Below are positions 55,317 to 63,421 of a stretch of DNA of 64,000 nt, piece after piece (the first letter of the stretch is position 1; the number at the start of each line of letters is the position of its first letter). The stretch lies in NCBI RefSeq assembly GCF_013359735.1, contig NZ_JABFMX010000001.1, positions 1 to 64,000 of the forward strand, in the 5' to 3' direction. The stretch is from Arthrobacter sp. C9C5 (GTDB taxonomy: Bacteria; Actinomycetota; Actinomycetes; Actinomycetales; Micrococcaceae). The position numbers and the translations under genes were made by a program. A model generated the notes under the pieces. The model saw nothing but the letters and a program-made list of their open reading frames with translations. It was not told the origin of the DNA and searched no databases.

Positions 55317-56081
55317 CTAGTTGGGCAGGATGAGGTTGAGGGTGTGCGGCTTCCGGGCCGTGCCCTCGACCAGCTCCGCGGACCACTTCTCGGCGGCGGC
55401 CTTGTGCAACTGCGCCGGGGTCTGCGGGGCCTTGCCGCGCCTGGACAGCAGGTGCCGGGCCAGTTCCCCGCGGGTGTGCTTGGCGAAGTGGCTCACCACC
55501 TTGCGGACTCCGTTGACCTCGGTGAAGACGTTCACCGCCACGGTCTGCTCGGGCGGGGGAGCCCAGGCCGCGGCGTAGGTGCTGGAGCGGCAGTCGACCA
55601 GCAGCTCGCCGTCCGTCGCGGCGGCCAGGGCCTCCGTTAGCTGCGGCTTCCAGAAGGAGGCCAGCCGTCCGACGTCGGGCAGGGCCGTGCCCATTGACAG
55701 CCGGTACGCCGGCACCCGGTCCGCGAAGCGGATGGCACCCCAGAGCGCGGAGATCACCAGCACGGACGCGTCCGCCTTCTTCCGCTGCGCCGGAGTCAGT
55801 GAACGGTAGTCCAGGGCGTCATAGAGGACGCCGGAATACACCTGGTGGGCAGGTGCGGCAGGCTCGGCGTGCAAGCGGGTGTTGCGTTCGACGTCGGCCT
55901 TCAGCGAGGCGCCTACGCCCAGCAACGCCAGGGCGTCCTCGTGGGCGCTGACTGTGCCGAGCGCCTCGAGCACCTTTGCGCGGTAGGCGTTGAGGCCGGG
56001 GAAGCTGAGCGAACTCGCGTCGACGGCGTCGCCGCCGGTCGCGGGGGTCTTGCCTTCGGAGGGCGGCAGCAGAATTAGCAC
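55317..56081 (-). CDS. yaaA: Peroxide stress protein YaaA family
   Basis: 254 residues. MLILLPPSEGKTPA is the diagnostic start; SVLVISALWGAIRFADRVPAYRLSMG and VVSHFAKHTRGELARHLL follow. YaaA (DUF328) lowers free iron and protects DNA from hydrogen peroxide in E. coli. It converges with the zinc-ribbon gene with 15 bases between the stops. Confidence 0.93.
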   Translation of the reverse strand: MLILLPPSEGKTPATGGDAVDASSLSFPGLNAYRAKVLEALGTVSAHEDALALLGVGASLKADVERNTRLHAEPAAPAHQVYSGVLYDALDYRSLTPAQRKKADASVLVISALWGAIRFADRVPAYRLSMGTALPDVGRLASFWKPQLTEALAAATDGELLVDCRSSTYAAAWAPPPEQTVAVNVFTEVNGVRKVVSHFAKHTRGELARHLLSRRGKAPQTPAQLHKAAAEKWSAELVEGTARKPHTLNLILPN

Positions 56082-56136
56082 CGTACGATCCTACCGGCGG
56101 CCAGGCGGCTCCAGCCGCGCGCGCCCCGACGTCGGG

Positions 56137-56334
56137 CTAGCGCCGGTGTCCGGTGCTGTCGAGGCCCACGAAATGCGACTGGCCGACTGTCTTGGCCCGC
56201 TGGATGTCCCGCCGTGCCCGCTCGGACTCCGGGTCGCTGCCCAGCCGCGCGTGCTTCCGACGGGTCAGGAGGTCACGCACGACGGTCGCGACGACCAGCA
56301 GTCCGGCGGCGACGGCAAGAAGCAGCAGTTCCAT
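56137..56334 (-). CDS. Small single-pass membrane protein
   Basis: 65 residues. MELLLLAVAAGLLVVATVV is an N-terminal membrane helix; a basic segment (RDLLTRRKHARLG) and a helical charged tail follow. No domain is recognised. It starts four bases after the band-7 gene on the same strand, so it may be an accessory of that protein. Confidence 0.65.
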   Translation of the reverse strand: MELLLLAVAAGLLVVATVVRDLLTRRKHARLGSDPESERARRDIQRAKTVGQSHFVGLDSTGHRR

Positions 56335-56338
56335 GCGG

Positions 56339-57214
56339 TCAGGCTACCTTCGACGGCGCGGCCGGGATAGGGGAAGGCACAGTGGCTGCCACGGGGGTGG
56401 GGACTGCGGGCTGCGCCGGGGCCGCTACCGTTGCCTGGGCGGCTTTGGTCTCCCGGGCCAGGAACGCGGACAGCTCGCCGATGGTGCTCATCAGCGGCGC
56501 CGGGAAGACCACGGTCGAATTCTTGTCCACCGCAATCTCGACGAGGGACTGCAGGTTCCGCAGCTGCAGGGCCAGCGGGTGCGCCATCATGATGTCGGAG
56601 GCTTCACCGAGTGCCGCCGCTGCGATCGACTCGCCCTCGGCGGCAATGATCTTGGCCCGCTTCTCCCGCTCAGCCTCGGCCTGCCGGGCCATGGCACGCT
56701 TCATGCTTTCGGGCAACTGGATGTCCTTGAGCTCCACGAGCGTGACCTCGACACCCCACTCCAATGTGAGGGCGTCGAGGATTTCGCGGATATCGCTGTT
56801 GATGCGTTCCGTCTCGGACAGAGTCTGGTCCAGGCTGTGCCGGCCGACGACTTTCCGCAGCGTGGTCTGCGCGATCTGGTTGATCGCGGCGGCCACGTTT
56901 TCGATCGCCACGACCGACTTCACGGCGTCGATCACCCGGTAGTAGGCCACCGCGGAGATATCCACGCTGACGTTGTCCTGGGTGATGATGCCCTGCGACT
57001 GGATCGGCATGGTTACGATCCGCAGACTGACGAGCTGCAGCCGGTCGATCACCGGGATGATGAAGCGCAGGCCGGGCATCCGGACGCCGATCACCCGGCC
57101 CAGCCGGAACAGCACGCCCTGCTCATACTGGCGCACAATCCGGATCGACATCCGGGCCACAATAAGCAGCAGGGCCGCGACGAGCAGCCAAATGACGACG
57201 GCGGTGAAATCCAT
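56339..57214 (-). CDS. SPFH/band-7 membrane protein (slipin-like)
   Basis: 291 residues from ATG 57214. One N-terminal transmembrane helix (FTAVVIWLLVAALLLIVARM) is followed by the SPFH domain (IVRQYEQGVLFRLGRVIG through LEWGVEVTLVELKDIQLP), then a Glu/Ala-rich helix (MARQAEAEREKRAKIIAAEGESIAAAALGEAS). The Pro/Ala-rich tail is low complexity. Family members organise membrane microdomains. Usually an NfeD partner sits nearby; here the neighbour is a 65-residue membrane protein. Confidence 0.9.
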   Translation of the reverse strand: MDFTAVVIWLLVAALLLIVARMSIRIVRQYEQGVLFRLGRVIGVRMPGLRFIIPVIDRLQLVSLRIVTMPIQSQGIITQDNVSVDISAVAYYRVIDAVKSVVAIENVAAAINQIAQTTLRKVVGRHSLDQTLSETERINSDIREILDALTLEWGVEVTLVELKDIQLPESMKRAMARQAEAEREKRAKIIAAEGESIAAAALGEASDIMMAHPLALQLRNLQSLVEIAVDKNSTVVFPAPLMSTIGELSAFLARETKAAQATVAAPAQPAVPTPVAATVPSPIPAAPSKVA

Positions 57215-57310
57215 CCGAATCGCTTCCTTGCGTGGCGGGAGTGGTTGCTTCCATTCTCCCACCGGGGGGACGAAAAGGATCCGGTGCGCCGTGGCCGCCG
57301 GGGGAGACCG

Positions 57311-57316
57311 TAGAAT
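57311..57316 (+). promoter_or_regulatory. -10 box of rnpB
   Basis: TAGAAT lies seven bases before the 5' end of the RNase P RNA. The same box with the same downstream spacing precedes the gap leader at 59424. Confidence 0.5.
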
Positions 57317-57322
57317 GAACAG

Positions 57323-57720
57323 CGGATGGGTTGACCAGGCGGCCGCGCGTCACGCAAGTGGCTCGAGGAACGTCCGGGCTCCGCAGGGCAGGGTGGTGGG
57401 TAACGCCCACTCGGGGTAACCCGCAGGCCAGTGCCACAGAGAATAGACCGCCTGCCTCAGGTCCGTGTCCGCACGGCCGGGGGAGCAGGTAAGGGTGAAA
57501 CGGCGGTGTAAGAGACCACCAGCTTCCCGGGTGACCGGGAAGGCTAGGTAAACCCCACCCGGAGCAAGGCCAGACAGGACACGTTTGAGGGCTGCCCGCC
57601 CGAGTGTCCGGGTAGGCTGCTGGAGGGCGTCGGCAACGGCGTCCGTAGATGGATGGCCGCTACTCCCGCGCCGGCAACAGCGCGGGAACACAGAACCCGG
57701 CGTATCGGTCAACCCATCCA
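57323..57720 (+). ncRNA. rnpB: RNase P RNA, bacterial type A
   Basis: The ends pair in helix P1 (GGATGGGTTGACC at 57324-57336 with GGTCAACCCATCC at 57707-57719). Conserved cores are present: GAGGAACGTCCGGGCTCC near 57362, ACAGAGAATAGACCGCC near 57435, GTAAGAGACCACC, and the 3' GAACCCGGCGTATCGGTC. It cuts the 5' leader from pre-tRNAs with RnpA. Its terminator appears disturbed (see 57721-59155). Confidence 0.95.
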
Positions 57721-57784
57721 ACAAAACGAAAAGGGGCTGGCACCGCATTACGCCGGGTGGCGTAACAAGAAATGGGAGATCTTA

Positions 57785-59011
57785 TTGGGCACCTGTGACA
57801 TCCCATACGCGACTCGAGACAGGGCGGCTCCCCAATCGTCGAAGCGTGGAGTTCAGAGGGCGGTCTTAGCAGTTTGGGTCTGTGGCGTAATGCTCCTTTC
57901 AGGAAGCCACCCGATACGCGCGGCAGACAGGGAGCAGCCGCGTCTTGATAGCAAGACCGGTGTTGACGAACTTGTCCTGAATCCCAAGAATCCACCGTTC
58001 AACGCTGAGGGGGATGGCCTGACGGACGATACAGTTGCTCTCCAAGCCTGGCTAAATGCGGGGGGCTCGCTGCTCGCAGAGGGGTCCTTCCGGATTACCC
58101 ATGGCTTAACGCTCGATGGTGACGGCCGGACGCTCAACACTATGAACGCGAAAATTGTTGCGGACGGTGTCGACATCACAGCGTTGACAGTGACCGGAAA
58201 TAACAGCCGGGTCAGTGTCTACGTTAACGGCAACAACAAGGCTGCGTACGGCTTGAGAGTGACTGGGTCCGGCTCAGTCATCGAGAATGGCCGCTATGTG
58301 AACTTCCGGTCAGTCACGCAGTCGGCCCGCGGGATAGACATAACTACTACTGGGGGCGCGCTCGTCCGCAATAACGTTGTTCGGAACGTGGTCAGCCTTG
58401 GTGACAAGACAAGAGGGAACGGTCCCGGTTTCTCTCGCGGGATCGGACTCAACGCTAGGGGCCCGGCCTCTGCCGAGTCGTACATCTCCAACAATCTCAT
58501 CGAGAACATAACCGGTGAAGAAGGCGACGCAATCCACGTGCTGTTCTATGACGGCATGGCGAATCCTTTCAACTCTGGAAAGGTGACGATTAGCGACAAC
58601 ACGATCCGTAACGTATCCCGCCGGTTTATCAAGGTCCAAGCTTCAGACGTGGCCGTCGAACGAAACAAACTGAACTTTGACCTACCGTCGGCCCCCAAAT
58701 ACCCTAGCTCGGCAATCGACGTGATCCGGTCTCAGGACGTCAGGATTATCGGAAACGAAATAAACCCGAACCTGATCGGCAACGACGTTGCTGTGAACGG
58801 TACTTCCACAGCGCCCCTTCGCGGCATCCAAATAAGCGACAACGTCTTGAGGCAGACGTGTTCGAAAAAGTCTGTCAACATTTACCTTAAGTGGACTAGC
58901 TCTCCGGTTGTTCGAAACAACGTTGTACACGGCGGGGGTACCGGACTTGGGATGGATTCATCCACCAACGCCCTCCTTGGGGGAAACACATTTCGGCGTC
59001 GTTGCACCTGA
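57785..59011 (+). CDS. Secreted parallel beta-helix protein, pectate-lyase-like
   Basis: 408 residues from TTG 57785 (GGGAG six bases upstream). A Sec signal peptide is visible: KRGVQRAVLAVWVCGVMLL and a likely cleavage near IRAAD. The mature start FNAEGDGLTDDTVALQAWLNAGG matches the pectate-lyase/polygalacturonase superfamily, followed by many Asn-rich beta-helix rungs (ISNNLIENITGEEGDAIHV, ISDNTIRNV, IIGNEINPN). Catalytic residues are not clear. Composition is visibly less GC-rich than neighbours and codon use differs, suggesting transfer. Confidence 0.8.
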   Translation: MGTCDIPYATRDRAAPQSSKRGVQRAVLAVWVCGVMLLSGSHPIRAADREQPRLDSKTGVDELVLNPKNPPFNAEGDGLTDDTVALQAWLNAGGSLLAEGSFRITHGLTLDGDGRTLNTMNAKIVADGVDITALTVTGNNSRVSVYVNGNNKAAYGLRVTGSGSVIENGRYVNFRSVTQSARGIDITTTGGALVRNNVVRNVVSLGDKTRGNGPGFSRGIGLNARGPASAESYISNNLIENITGEEGDAIHVLFYDGMANPFNSGKVTISDNTIRNVSRRFIKVQASDVAVERNKLNFDLPSAPKYPSSAIDVIRSQDVRIIGNEINPNLIGNDVAVNGTSTAPLRGIQISDNVLRQTCSKKSVNIYLKWTSSPVVRNNVVHGGGTGLGMDSSTNALLGGNTFRRRCT

Positions 59012-59112
59012 GGTCCCCTGAGCCTCCAAGGCTTCACGGGTGAGAAGAGCTTACGGCTGGGCCGTAGCAGTTGGACTCAACTCTGGGACCGAGATGCAGG
59101 CGGCCCCGGAGC

Positions 59113-59155
59113 AAACGAAAAGGGGGCTGGCACTGTGTGGTGCCAGCCCCCTCGT
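59113..59155. terminator. Terminator after the beta-helix gene, likely the original rnpB terminator
   Basis: A near-perfect long stem: AAACGAAAAGGGGGCTGGCACT pairs with GGTGCCAGCCCCCT(C)GTTT around GTG. Its left arm is nearly identical to the 24 bases right after rnpB (57721-57744), which lack a right arm. Confidence 0.8.
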
Positions 59156-59174
59156 TTAAGCCGTAGGTTTCGGA

Positions 59175-59327
59175 TCAGGCCTTGGCCTTCCGCTTCACCC
59201 AGCCCCACGCCGCCGTGGCGACGAACAGGACCAGGCCGATGACGGCCAGCCAAAGCAGGCCCTTCACGACGAAGCCCAGGATCGAAAGAATGAGCCAGAT
59301 GACAAGTAGTGCAACTATGAGTCCCAT
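59175..59327 (-). CDS. Small hydrophobic membrane protein
   Basis: 50 residues. MGLIVALLVIWLILSILGFVV and LLWLAVIGLVLFVATAAWGWV form two membrane helices joined by a short KG turn, with a basic end (VKRKAKA). AGGATGTCCAG precedes the ATG. Such roughly 50-residue hydrophobic proteins are common in actinobacteria; function is unknown. Divergent from the gap leader. Confidence 0.75.
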   Translation of the reverse strand: MGLIVALLVIWLILSILGFVVKGLLWLAVIGLVLFVATAAWGWVKRKAKA

Positions 59328-59423
59328 CTGGACATCCTACGTCAAGGGCTGCGTGACGCGGCGGACCCGGCTCGTGTGAGTGATTTCACGCCGCCTCCGG
59401 CACCCGGGGCCGGCGCCCCGCTC

Positions 59424-59429
59424 TAGAAT
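59424..59429 (+). promoter_or_regulatory. -10 box of the gap leader
   Basis: TAGAAT, seven bases before the first leader stem, mirrors the rnpB promoter spacing. No good -35 is seen. Confidence 0.45.
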
Positions 59430-59434
59430 GGATA

Positions 59435-59490
59435 GCGAACGTAGATGTTCTGCCACCGGGTCTGCGTTCGCAGCCGGTGGCTTTTTCTTT
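59435..59490 (+). promoter_or_regulatory. Leader with overlapping stems: attenuator or pseudoknot before gap
   Basis: Stem A pairs 59435-59445 with 59461-59471 (11 bp, one G-U). Stem B pairs 59452-59459 with 59474-59481 (8 bp) and is followed by a T-rich tail (59482-59490). The order A-B-A'-B' means both together form an H-type pseudoknot, or B/B' alone is an intrinsic terminator. gap starts 121 bases later. Confidence 0.6.
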
Positions 59491-59610
59491 GCGCTCCATG
59501 CAGGCGCGCGGGGTGGACCGAATCCCCGCCGCGTCCAGGTTCCGGAGATCCGCCGGCAGCCGACTTCCGCATACGAGGACGTATGTGGTGGATTTTAGGA
59601 AGGTAGTTCT

Positions 59611-61104
59611 GTGAGCCAGACGTCAGATTCTTGTCTTGATACGTGGATGGGCCGGGAGGCGCTCGCCGAGGCCATGATTCCGGTGATCGGCCGGCTGTAC
59701 CGCGAAAACAACGTGGTGACGTCCATCCACGGCCGGAGCCTGATCAACAAGTCCACCATGAACATCCTCAAGGCGCACCGTTTTGCCCGCCGGATGAGCA
59801 AGGAAGAGCTGCGCCTCGAAGAGACCGCGCCCCTGCTGGACGCCCTCACCAAGCTGGACCTCGGCGCGGCAGCCATCGACATTGCCCGCCTGACCGAAAA
59901 GTACCGCGCAGAAGGCGACGGCATCAGCCTGGACGACTTCCTGCGCGAGGAGCTGGCCGAAGTTGTCGGCAAGCGCGGCGGCGACGACCGCACCAGCACC
60001 GACGTCGTCCTCTACGGCTTTGGCCGCATCGGCCGGCTCCTGGCCCGCCTCCTGATCGAGAAGGCCGGCGGCGGACACGGCCTGCGCCTGCGCGCCATCG
60101 TGGTGCGCCGCGGTTCGGACAACGACCTCACCAAGCGCGCCAGCCTGCTGCGCCGTGACTCGGTGCACGGGTCCTTCGAAGGCACCATCAAGGTGGACCT
60201 CGAGAACGACACGATCACCGCTAACGGCGTCCAGATCCAGGTCATCTACTCGGACAACCCGGCCACGGTGGACTACACCGCCTACGGCATCCACGACGCC
60301 CTGGTGGTCGACAACACCGGCCGCTGGCGCGACGCCGAGGGCCTCTCCCAGCACCTGCAGAGCAAGGGCGTTTCCCGCGTTCTGCTCACCGCCCCGGGCA
60401 AGGGCGAGCTGAAGAACATCGTGCACGGCATCAACCACGCCACCATCACGGATTCGGACAAGATCGTCTCGGCGGCGTCCTGCACCACCAACGCCATCAC
60501 GCCGGTACTGAAGGCGATCAACGACCGCTACGGCGTGGTGCACGGCCACGTTGAGACGGTCCACTCCTTCACCAACGACCAGAACCTGATCGACAACTTC
60601 CACAAGGGTGACCGCCGGGGCCGCTCCGCCGCGCTGAACATGGTCATCACCGAAACCGGTGCCGCCAAGGCTGTCGCCAAGGCCCTGCCCGAGCTCCTGG
60701 GTAAACTGACCGGCAGCTCCATCCGCGTCCCCACCCCGGACGTCTCGCTGGCCATCCTGAACCTGAGCCTGGAAAACGGCACCACCAAGGATGAGGTCAA
60801 CGACTACCTGCGGGAGATGTCGCTGCACTCGGAGCTCCGCAAGCAGGTCGACTACATCGATTCGCCCGAGGTTGTCTCCACCGACTTCGTCGGCTCCCGC
60901 CGCGCCGGCATCGTCGACGGCCTGGCCACCATCAGCAATGACAAGAACCTTGTCCTGTACGTCTGGTACGACAACGAATTCGGTTACAGCTGCCAGGTGG
61001 TCCGCGTGATGGAGGAAATGGCCGGCGTAAACCCGCCGTCGTTCCCGGCCAAGGACGCGGCCGCGACCCTCGAAGCTGCCGGGCTGCCGGTCGAGGTCGG
61101 GTAG
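59611..61104 (+). CDS. gap: Glyceraldehyde-3-phosphate dehydrogenase, long form
   Basis: 497 residues from GTG 59611 with GGAAGG upstream. An extra N-terminal domain of about 125 residues (helical, starting with MGREALAEAMIPVIGRLY) precedes the NAD-binding domain VVLYGFGRIGRLLARLL. The catalytic Cys291 is in SAASCTTNAITP, with His in HVETVHSFTNDQ; the C-terminus ends YVWYDNEFGYSCQVVRVM. This long form is a known Gap class separate from glycolytic GapA. Its expression may be tuned by the leader upstream. Confidence 0.94.
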   Translation: MSQTSDSCLDTWMGREALAEAMIPVIGRLYRENNVVTSIHGRSLINKSTMNILKAHRFARRMSKEELRLEETAPLLDALTKLDLGAAAIDIARLTEKYRAEGDGISLDDFLREELAEVVGKRGGDDRTSTDVVLYGFGRIGRLLARLLIEKAGGGHGLRLRAIVVRRGSDNDLTKRASLLRRDSVHGSFEGTIKVDLENDTITANGVQIQVIYSDNPATVDYTAYGIHDALVVDNTGRWRDAEGLSQHLQSKGVSRVLLTAPGKGELKNIVHGINHATITDSDKIVSAASCTTNAITPVLKAINDRYGVVHGHVETVHSFTNDQNLIDNFHKGDRRGRSAALNMVITETGAAKAVAKALPELLGKLTGSSIRVPTPDVSLAILNLSLENGTTKDEVNDYLREMSLHSELRKQVDYIDSPEVVSTDFVGSRRAGIVDGLATISNDKNLVLYVWYDNEFGYSCQVVRVMEEMAGVNPPSFPAKDAAATLEAAGLPVEVG

Positions 61105-61169
61105 CCCCACTTTGGACCTTCCCGGCCGGTTCGCTGGAATCGGCCGGGAAAGGGAACCACAATGGAGCC

Positions 61170-61379
61170 ATGGAACAGAACTCGGCTGTGGAGCACGAAA
61201 CCACCCTGGAACATGCCCTCGATGTTGCCCGGCGGAACGCCAAGGAAGCCAAGCGCCTCCTCGACGACGCCCGCGCCAAACGCGAGGCAGGCGAGATCGA
61301 CGACGCGCGGGTCAGCCAGTTGGAAGCGCTGCTGAACCTCGCCGAGGAGGACCTCCGCAGGGTCACCAAGGAACAGTGA
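61170..61379 (+). CDS. Small helical protein
   Basis: 69 residues. Nearly all Glu, Ala, Arg, Leu: a single coiled coil with LDDARAKREAGEIDDARVSQLEALLNLAEEDL. No domain is recognised. GGAGCC precedes the ATG. Probably real by codon phase. Function cannot be inferred. Confidence 0.6.
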   Translation: MEQNSAVEHETTLEHALDVARRNAKEAKRLLDDARAKREAGEIDDARVSQLEALLNLAEEDLRRVTKEQ

Positions 61380-61529
61380 CCGCACGGCACTGACCAGCAG
61401 GCGGCTGTGCGGCCGCTAATCCCGGGGCGTGACCTGACCTGTCCTGCACACTGTGGACAACCGGCCCGCTGTCGGTGCCCCGGCCTAGGCTGATGAGGTG
61501 CAGCAGTCCCACCCCTCCCGGGAACTTCC

Positions 61530-62327
61530 TTGACCATCACCTGGCGAGACTTCAGGCGCGCCCGGCGCCGGTCCCGCCAGGCCTGGGCGCTGCTGGCCGT
61601 CACGCTGCTGGCGTTGCTGGGTGGCCTCGGCTGGTTCTTCACCGCCGGCCAGTTCGCCATCGCAGAGCCGAGGATGGCGGGCCCCACCGAAGCTCCCGTG
61701 CTGGCGGCGGGTTGGATGAAACCGGTCGCGCCGGTACGGGCCGTACCGTCCGGACTCGCCGTGGACGTGCTGGCGGTGCTGCCGGTCAAGGGGCGTGCGG
61801 CCAGCGGCAACTACAACCGCAGTGTCTTTGGCCAGGCGTGGCTCGACGTCGACCGCAACGGCTGTGACACCCGCAACGACATCCTGCGCCGCGACCTGGC
61901 CGGCGCCAGGTTCACCGAAGGCTCCCGCTGCCGGGTCGGATCCGGGAGCTTCCAGGAGCCCTACACCGGGCGGACCATGGCCTTCCGGCGCGGAGCGGAT
62001 TCCAGCAAGGCGGTGCAGATCGACCACGTCGTGGCGCTGGGTGACGCCTGGCAAAAGGGGGCCCAGCAGCTGAGTCCGCTTCAGCGCCAGCACCTCGCCA
62101 ACGATCCGTTGAACCTCATCGCCGTTGACGGTCAGGCCAACCAGGACAAGAGCGCGTCCGACGCCGCCACCTGGCTGCCGCCGAACAAGGCGTTCCGCTG
62201 CCACTATGTGGCCCGGCAAATCTCGGTGAAGGCCGCCTACGGGCTGTGGGTGACGCCGGCCGAAAAGGACGCGATGAAACGGGTTCTTGGTGCCTGCCCT
62301 GGGCAGCAGACCATCGTGCCGCGCTGA
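61530..62327 (+). CDS. Secreted HNH/DUF1524 nuclease-like protein
   Basis: 265 residues from TTG 61530. A Tat-less basic start (RRARRRSRQ) is followed by a membrane helix (about 17-36), so it is exported or anchored. The C-terminal half has the DUF1524-type core: YNRSVFGQAWLDVDRNGCDTRNDIL, then VQIDHVVALGDAWQKGAQQL (catalytic His) and NDPLNLIAVDGQANQDKSASDAATWLPP. It resembles secreted actinobacterial HNH nucleases. Substrate is unproven. Confidence 0.85.
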   Translation: MTITWRDFRRARRRSRQAWALLAVTLLALLGGLGWFFTAGQFAIAEPRMAGPTEAPVLAAGWMKPVAPVRAVPSGLAVDVLAVLPVKGRAASGNYNRSVFGQAWLDVDRNGCDTRNDILRRDLAGARFTEGSRCRVGSGSFQEPYTGRTMAFRRGADSSKAVQIDHVVALGDAWQKGAQQLSPLQRQHLANDPLNLIAVDGQANQDKSASDAATWLPPNKAFRCHYVARQISVKAAYGLWVTPAEKDAMKRVLGACPGQQTIVPR

Positions 62328-62448
62328 CTGGTGCGCACTGACCGTGCCACGCTGACGAGGTCGGCCGGATTCCCAGCTCATTGACAGGCGACACCACCAG
62401 GTCTACGACTGGACTCGTCAGCTAAGGCCCACCATTCGAGGAGCAGAA

Positions 62449-62736
62449 ATGGCCTACGGAGTTGTGCACTTTTTCCCGGGGGGAACCAAGGAACAGTACG
62501 AGGCGTCCATTGCCGCGGTCCATCCCGGCGAAGGTCGCTTGCCGGAGGGTCAAGTCTTCCATGCCGGCGGCGCTTCAGCCGGAGGCTGGACGATCATGGC
62601 GGTCCATGATTCGAAGGAGAGCTGGGAGAAATTCCGTGACGGCATCCTGATGCCCAAAATGCAGGCAGGCATCGAGGGCGGCTTTAGCTCCCCGCCGGAA
62701 GAGACCGTCATCGACCTGTACAAGGTGATGCCTTAG
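62449..62736 (+). CDS. Small protein, possible ABM-like fold
   Basis: 95 residues. MAYGVVHFFPGGTKEQYEASIAAVHP, then an HDSKESWEKFRDGILMPKM helix. The strand-helix pattern recalls dimeric alpha-beta barrels (antibiotic biosynthesis monooxygenase-like), but I see no catalytic signature. A good GAGGAGC site precedes the ATG. Confidence 0.75.
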   Translation: MAYGVVHFFPGGTKEQYEASIAAVHPGEGRLPEGQVFHAGGASAGGWTIMAVHDSKESWEKFRDGILMPKMQAGIEGGFSSPPEETVIDLYKVMP

Positions 62737-62755
62737 CCCGCCGGATCCTCGGCTC

Positions 62756-63397
62756 TCAGAAGAGCACCGAGACCAGGCACCAGCCGGCGAGGAGCAGCCC
62801 CAGGGCCAGCATTGGGACGTTCCATTCGGAGACGACCGTGCGGTCGGCCGAACTCCAGCCGGAGCCCCCCGTCCCGCTCGCTTGGCGGGCATCCTGCCAG
62901 GCCCTGACAATCGCATCCCGTCCGCCCGGCGTCGGAGACTGGCCCATCCGCTCATTGGACGGAAGCATCCCGAAGGGGCGTTCCTTCCAGTCCCGGGCCT
63001 GTTCGAACCCGGCGCCAAAGGCGCTGGGCGGCGTCGGGGCGCCCCAACTGACGTACCTCTTCCCGGCGGCTTTCACCGTCACGGTATAGCGGACCTCGAC
63101 GTCGTCCACCGCGGCGAACGGGATCCGGTGCCGACGGAGGCCGTTCACCACGTCAAACCCGTCGGCTCCGACGATCAGCCTTGGCTGCCACTGCGTCAGA
63201 TAGACCAGGAGTGCCGCGGCAGCCAGCCACGGAGCGGCCGCTACAGCGGCCCCGCCCCTTCCCGCGAGCAACAGCCAGCCAACGGCGGCAGCGCTGCCGG
63301 CCCAGACCAGGAGCGATACCACCCTCCCGGATGGCTCCTTGAAACTGCTCGGCTTCGGTCTTGAGCGTGTTCTGTTTTCCCCCATGCGGCCCATCAT
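62756..63397 (-). CDS. Membrane protein with PH-like domain
   Basis: 213 residues (ATG 63397; ATG 63385 also possible). Two N-terminal membrane helices (about 28-68) are followed by a soluble PH-like domain: PRLIVGADGFDVVNGLRRHRIPFAAVDDVEVRYTVTV. A C-terminal helix (VPMLALGLLLAGWCLVSVLF) ends it. This is the usual actinobacterial bacterial-PH membrane protein; function unknown. It converges with the small protein at 62736. Confidence 0.8.
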   Translation of the reverse strand: MMGRMGENRTRSRPKPSSFKEPSGRVVSLLVWAGSAAAVGWLLLAGRGGAAVAAAPWLAAAALLVYLTQWQPRLIVGADGFDVVNGLRRHRIPFAAVDDVEVRYTVTVKAAGKRYVSWGAPTPPSAFGAGFEQARDWKERPFGMLPSNERMGQSPTPGGRDAIVRAWQDARQASGTGGSGWSSADRTVVSEWNVPMLALGLLLAGWCLVSVLF

Positions 63398-63421
63398 GCC
63401 AGCGGTGCGCAGGTTTGGCGG

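Noticed and set aside
57653..57784. N-terminal extension of the beta-helix protein
   Set aside because: Lies within rnpB and its 3' flank; a signal peptide and ribosome binding site support TTG 57785.
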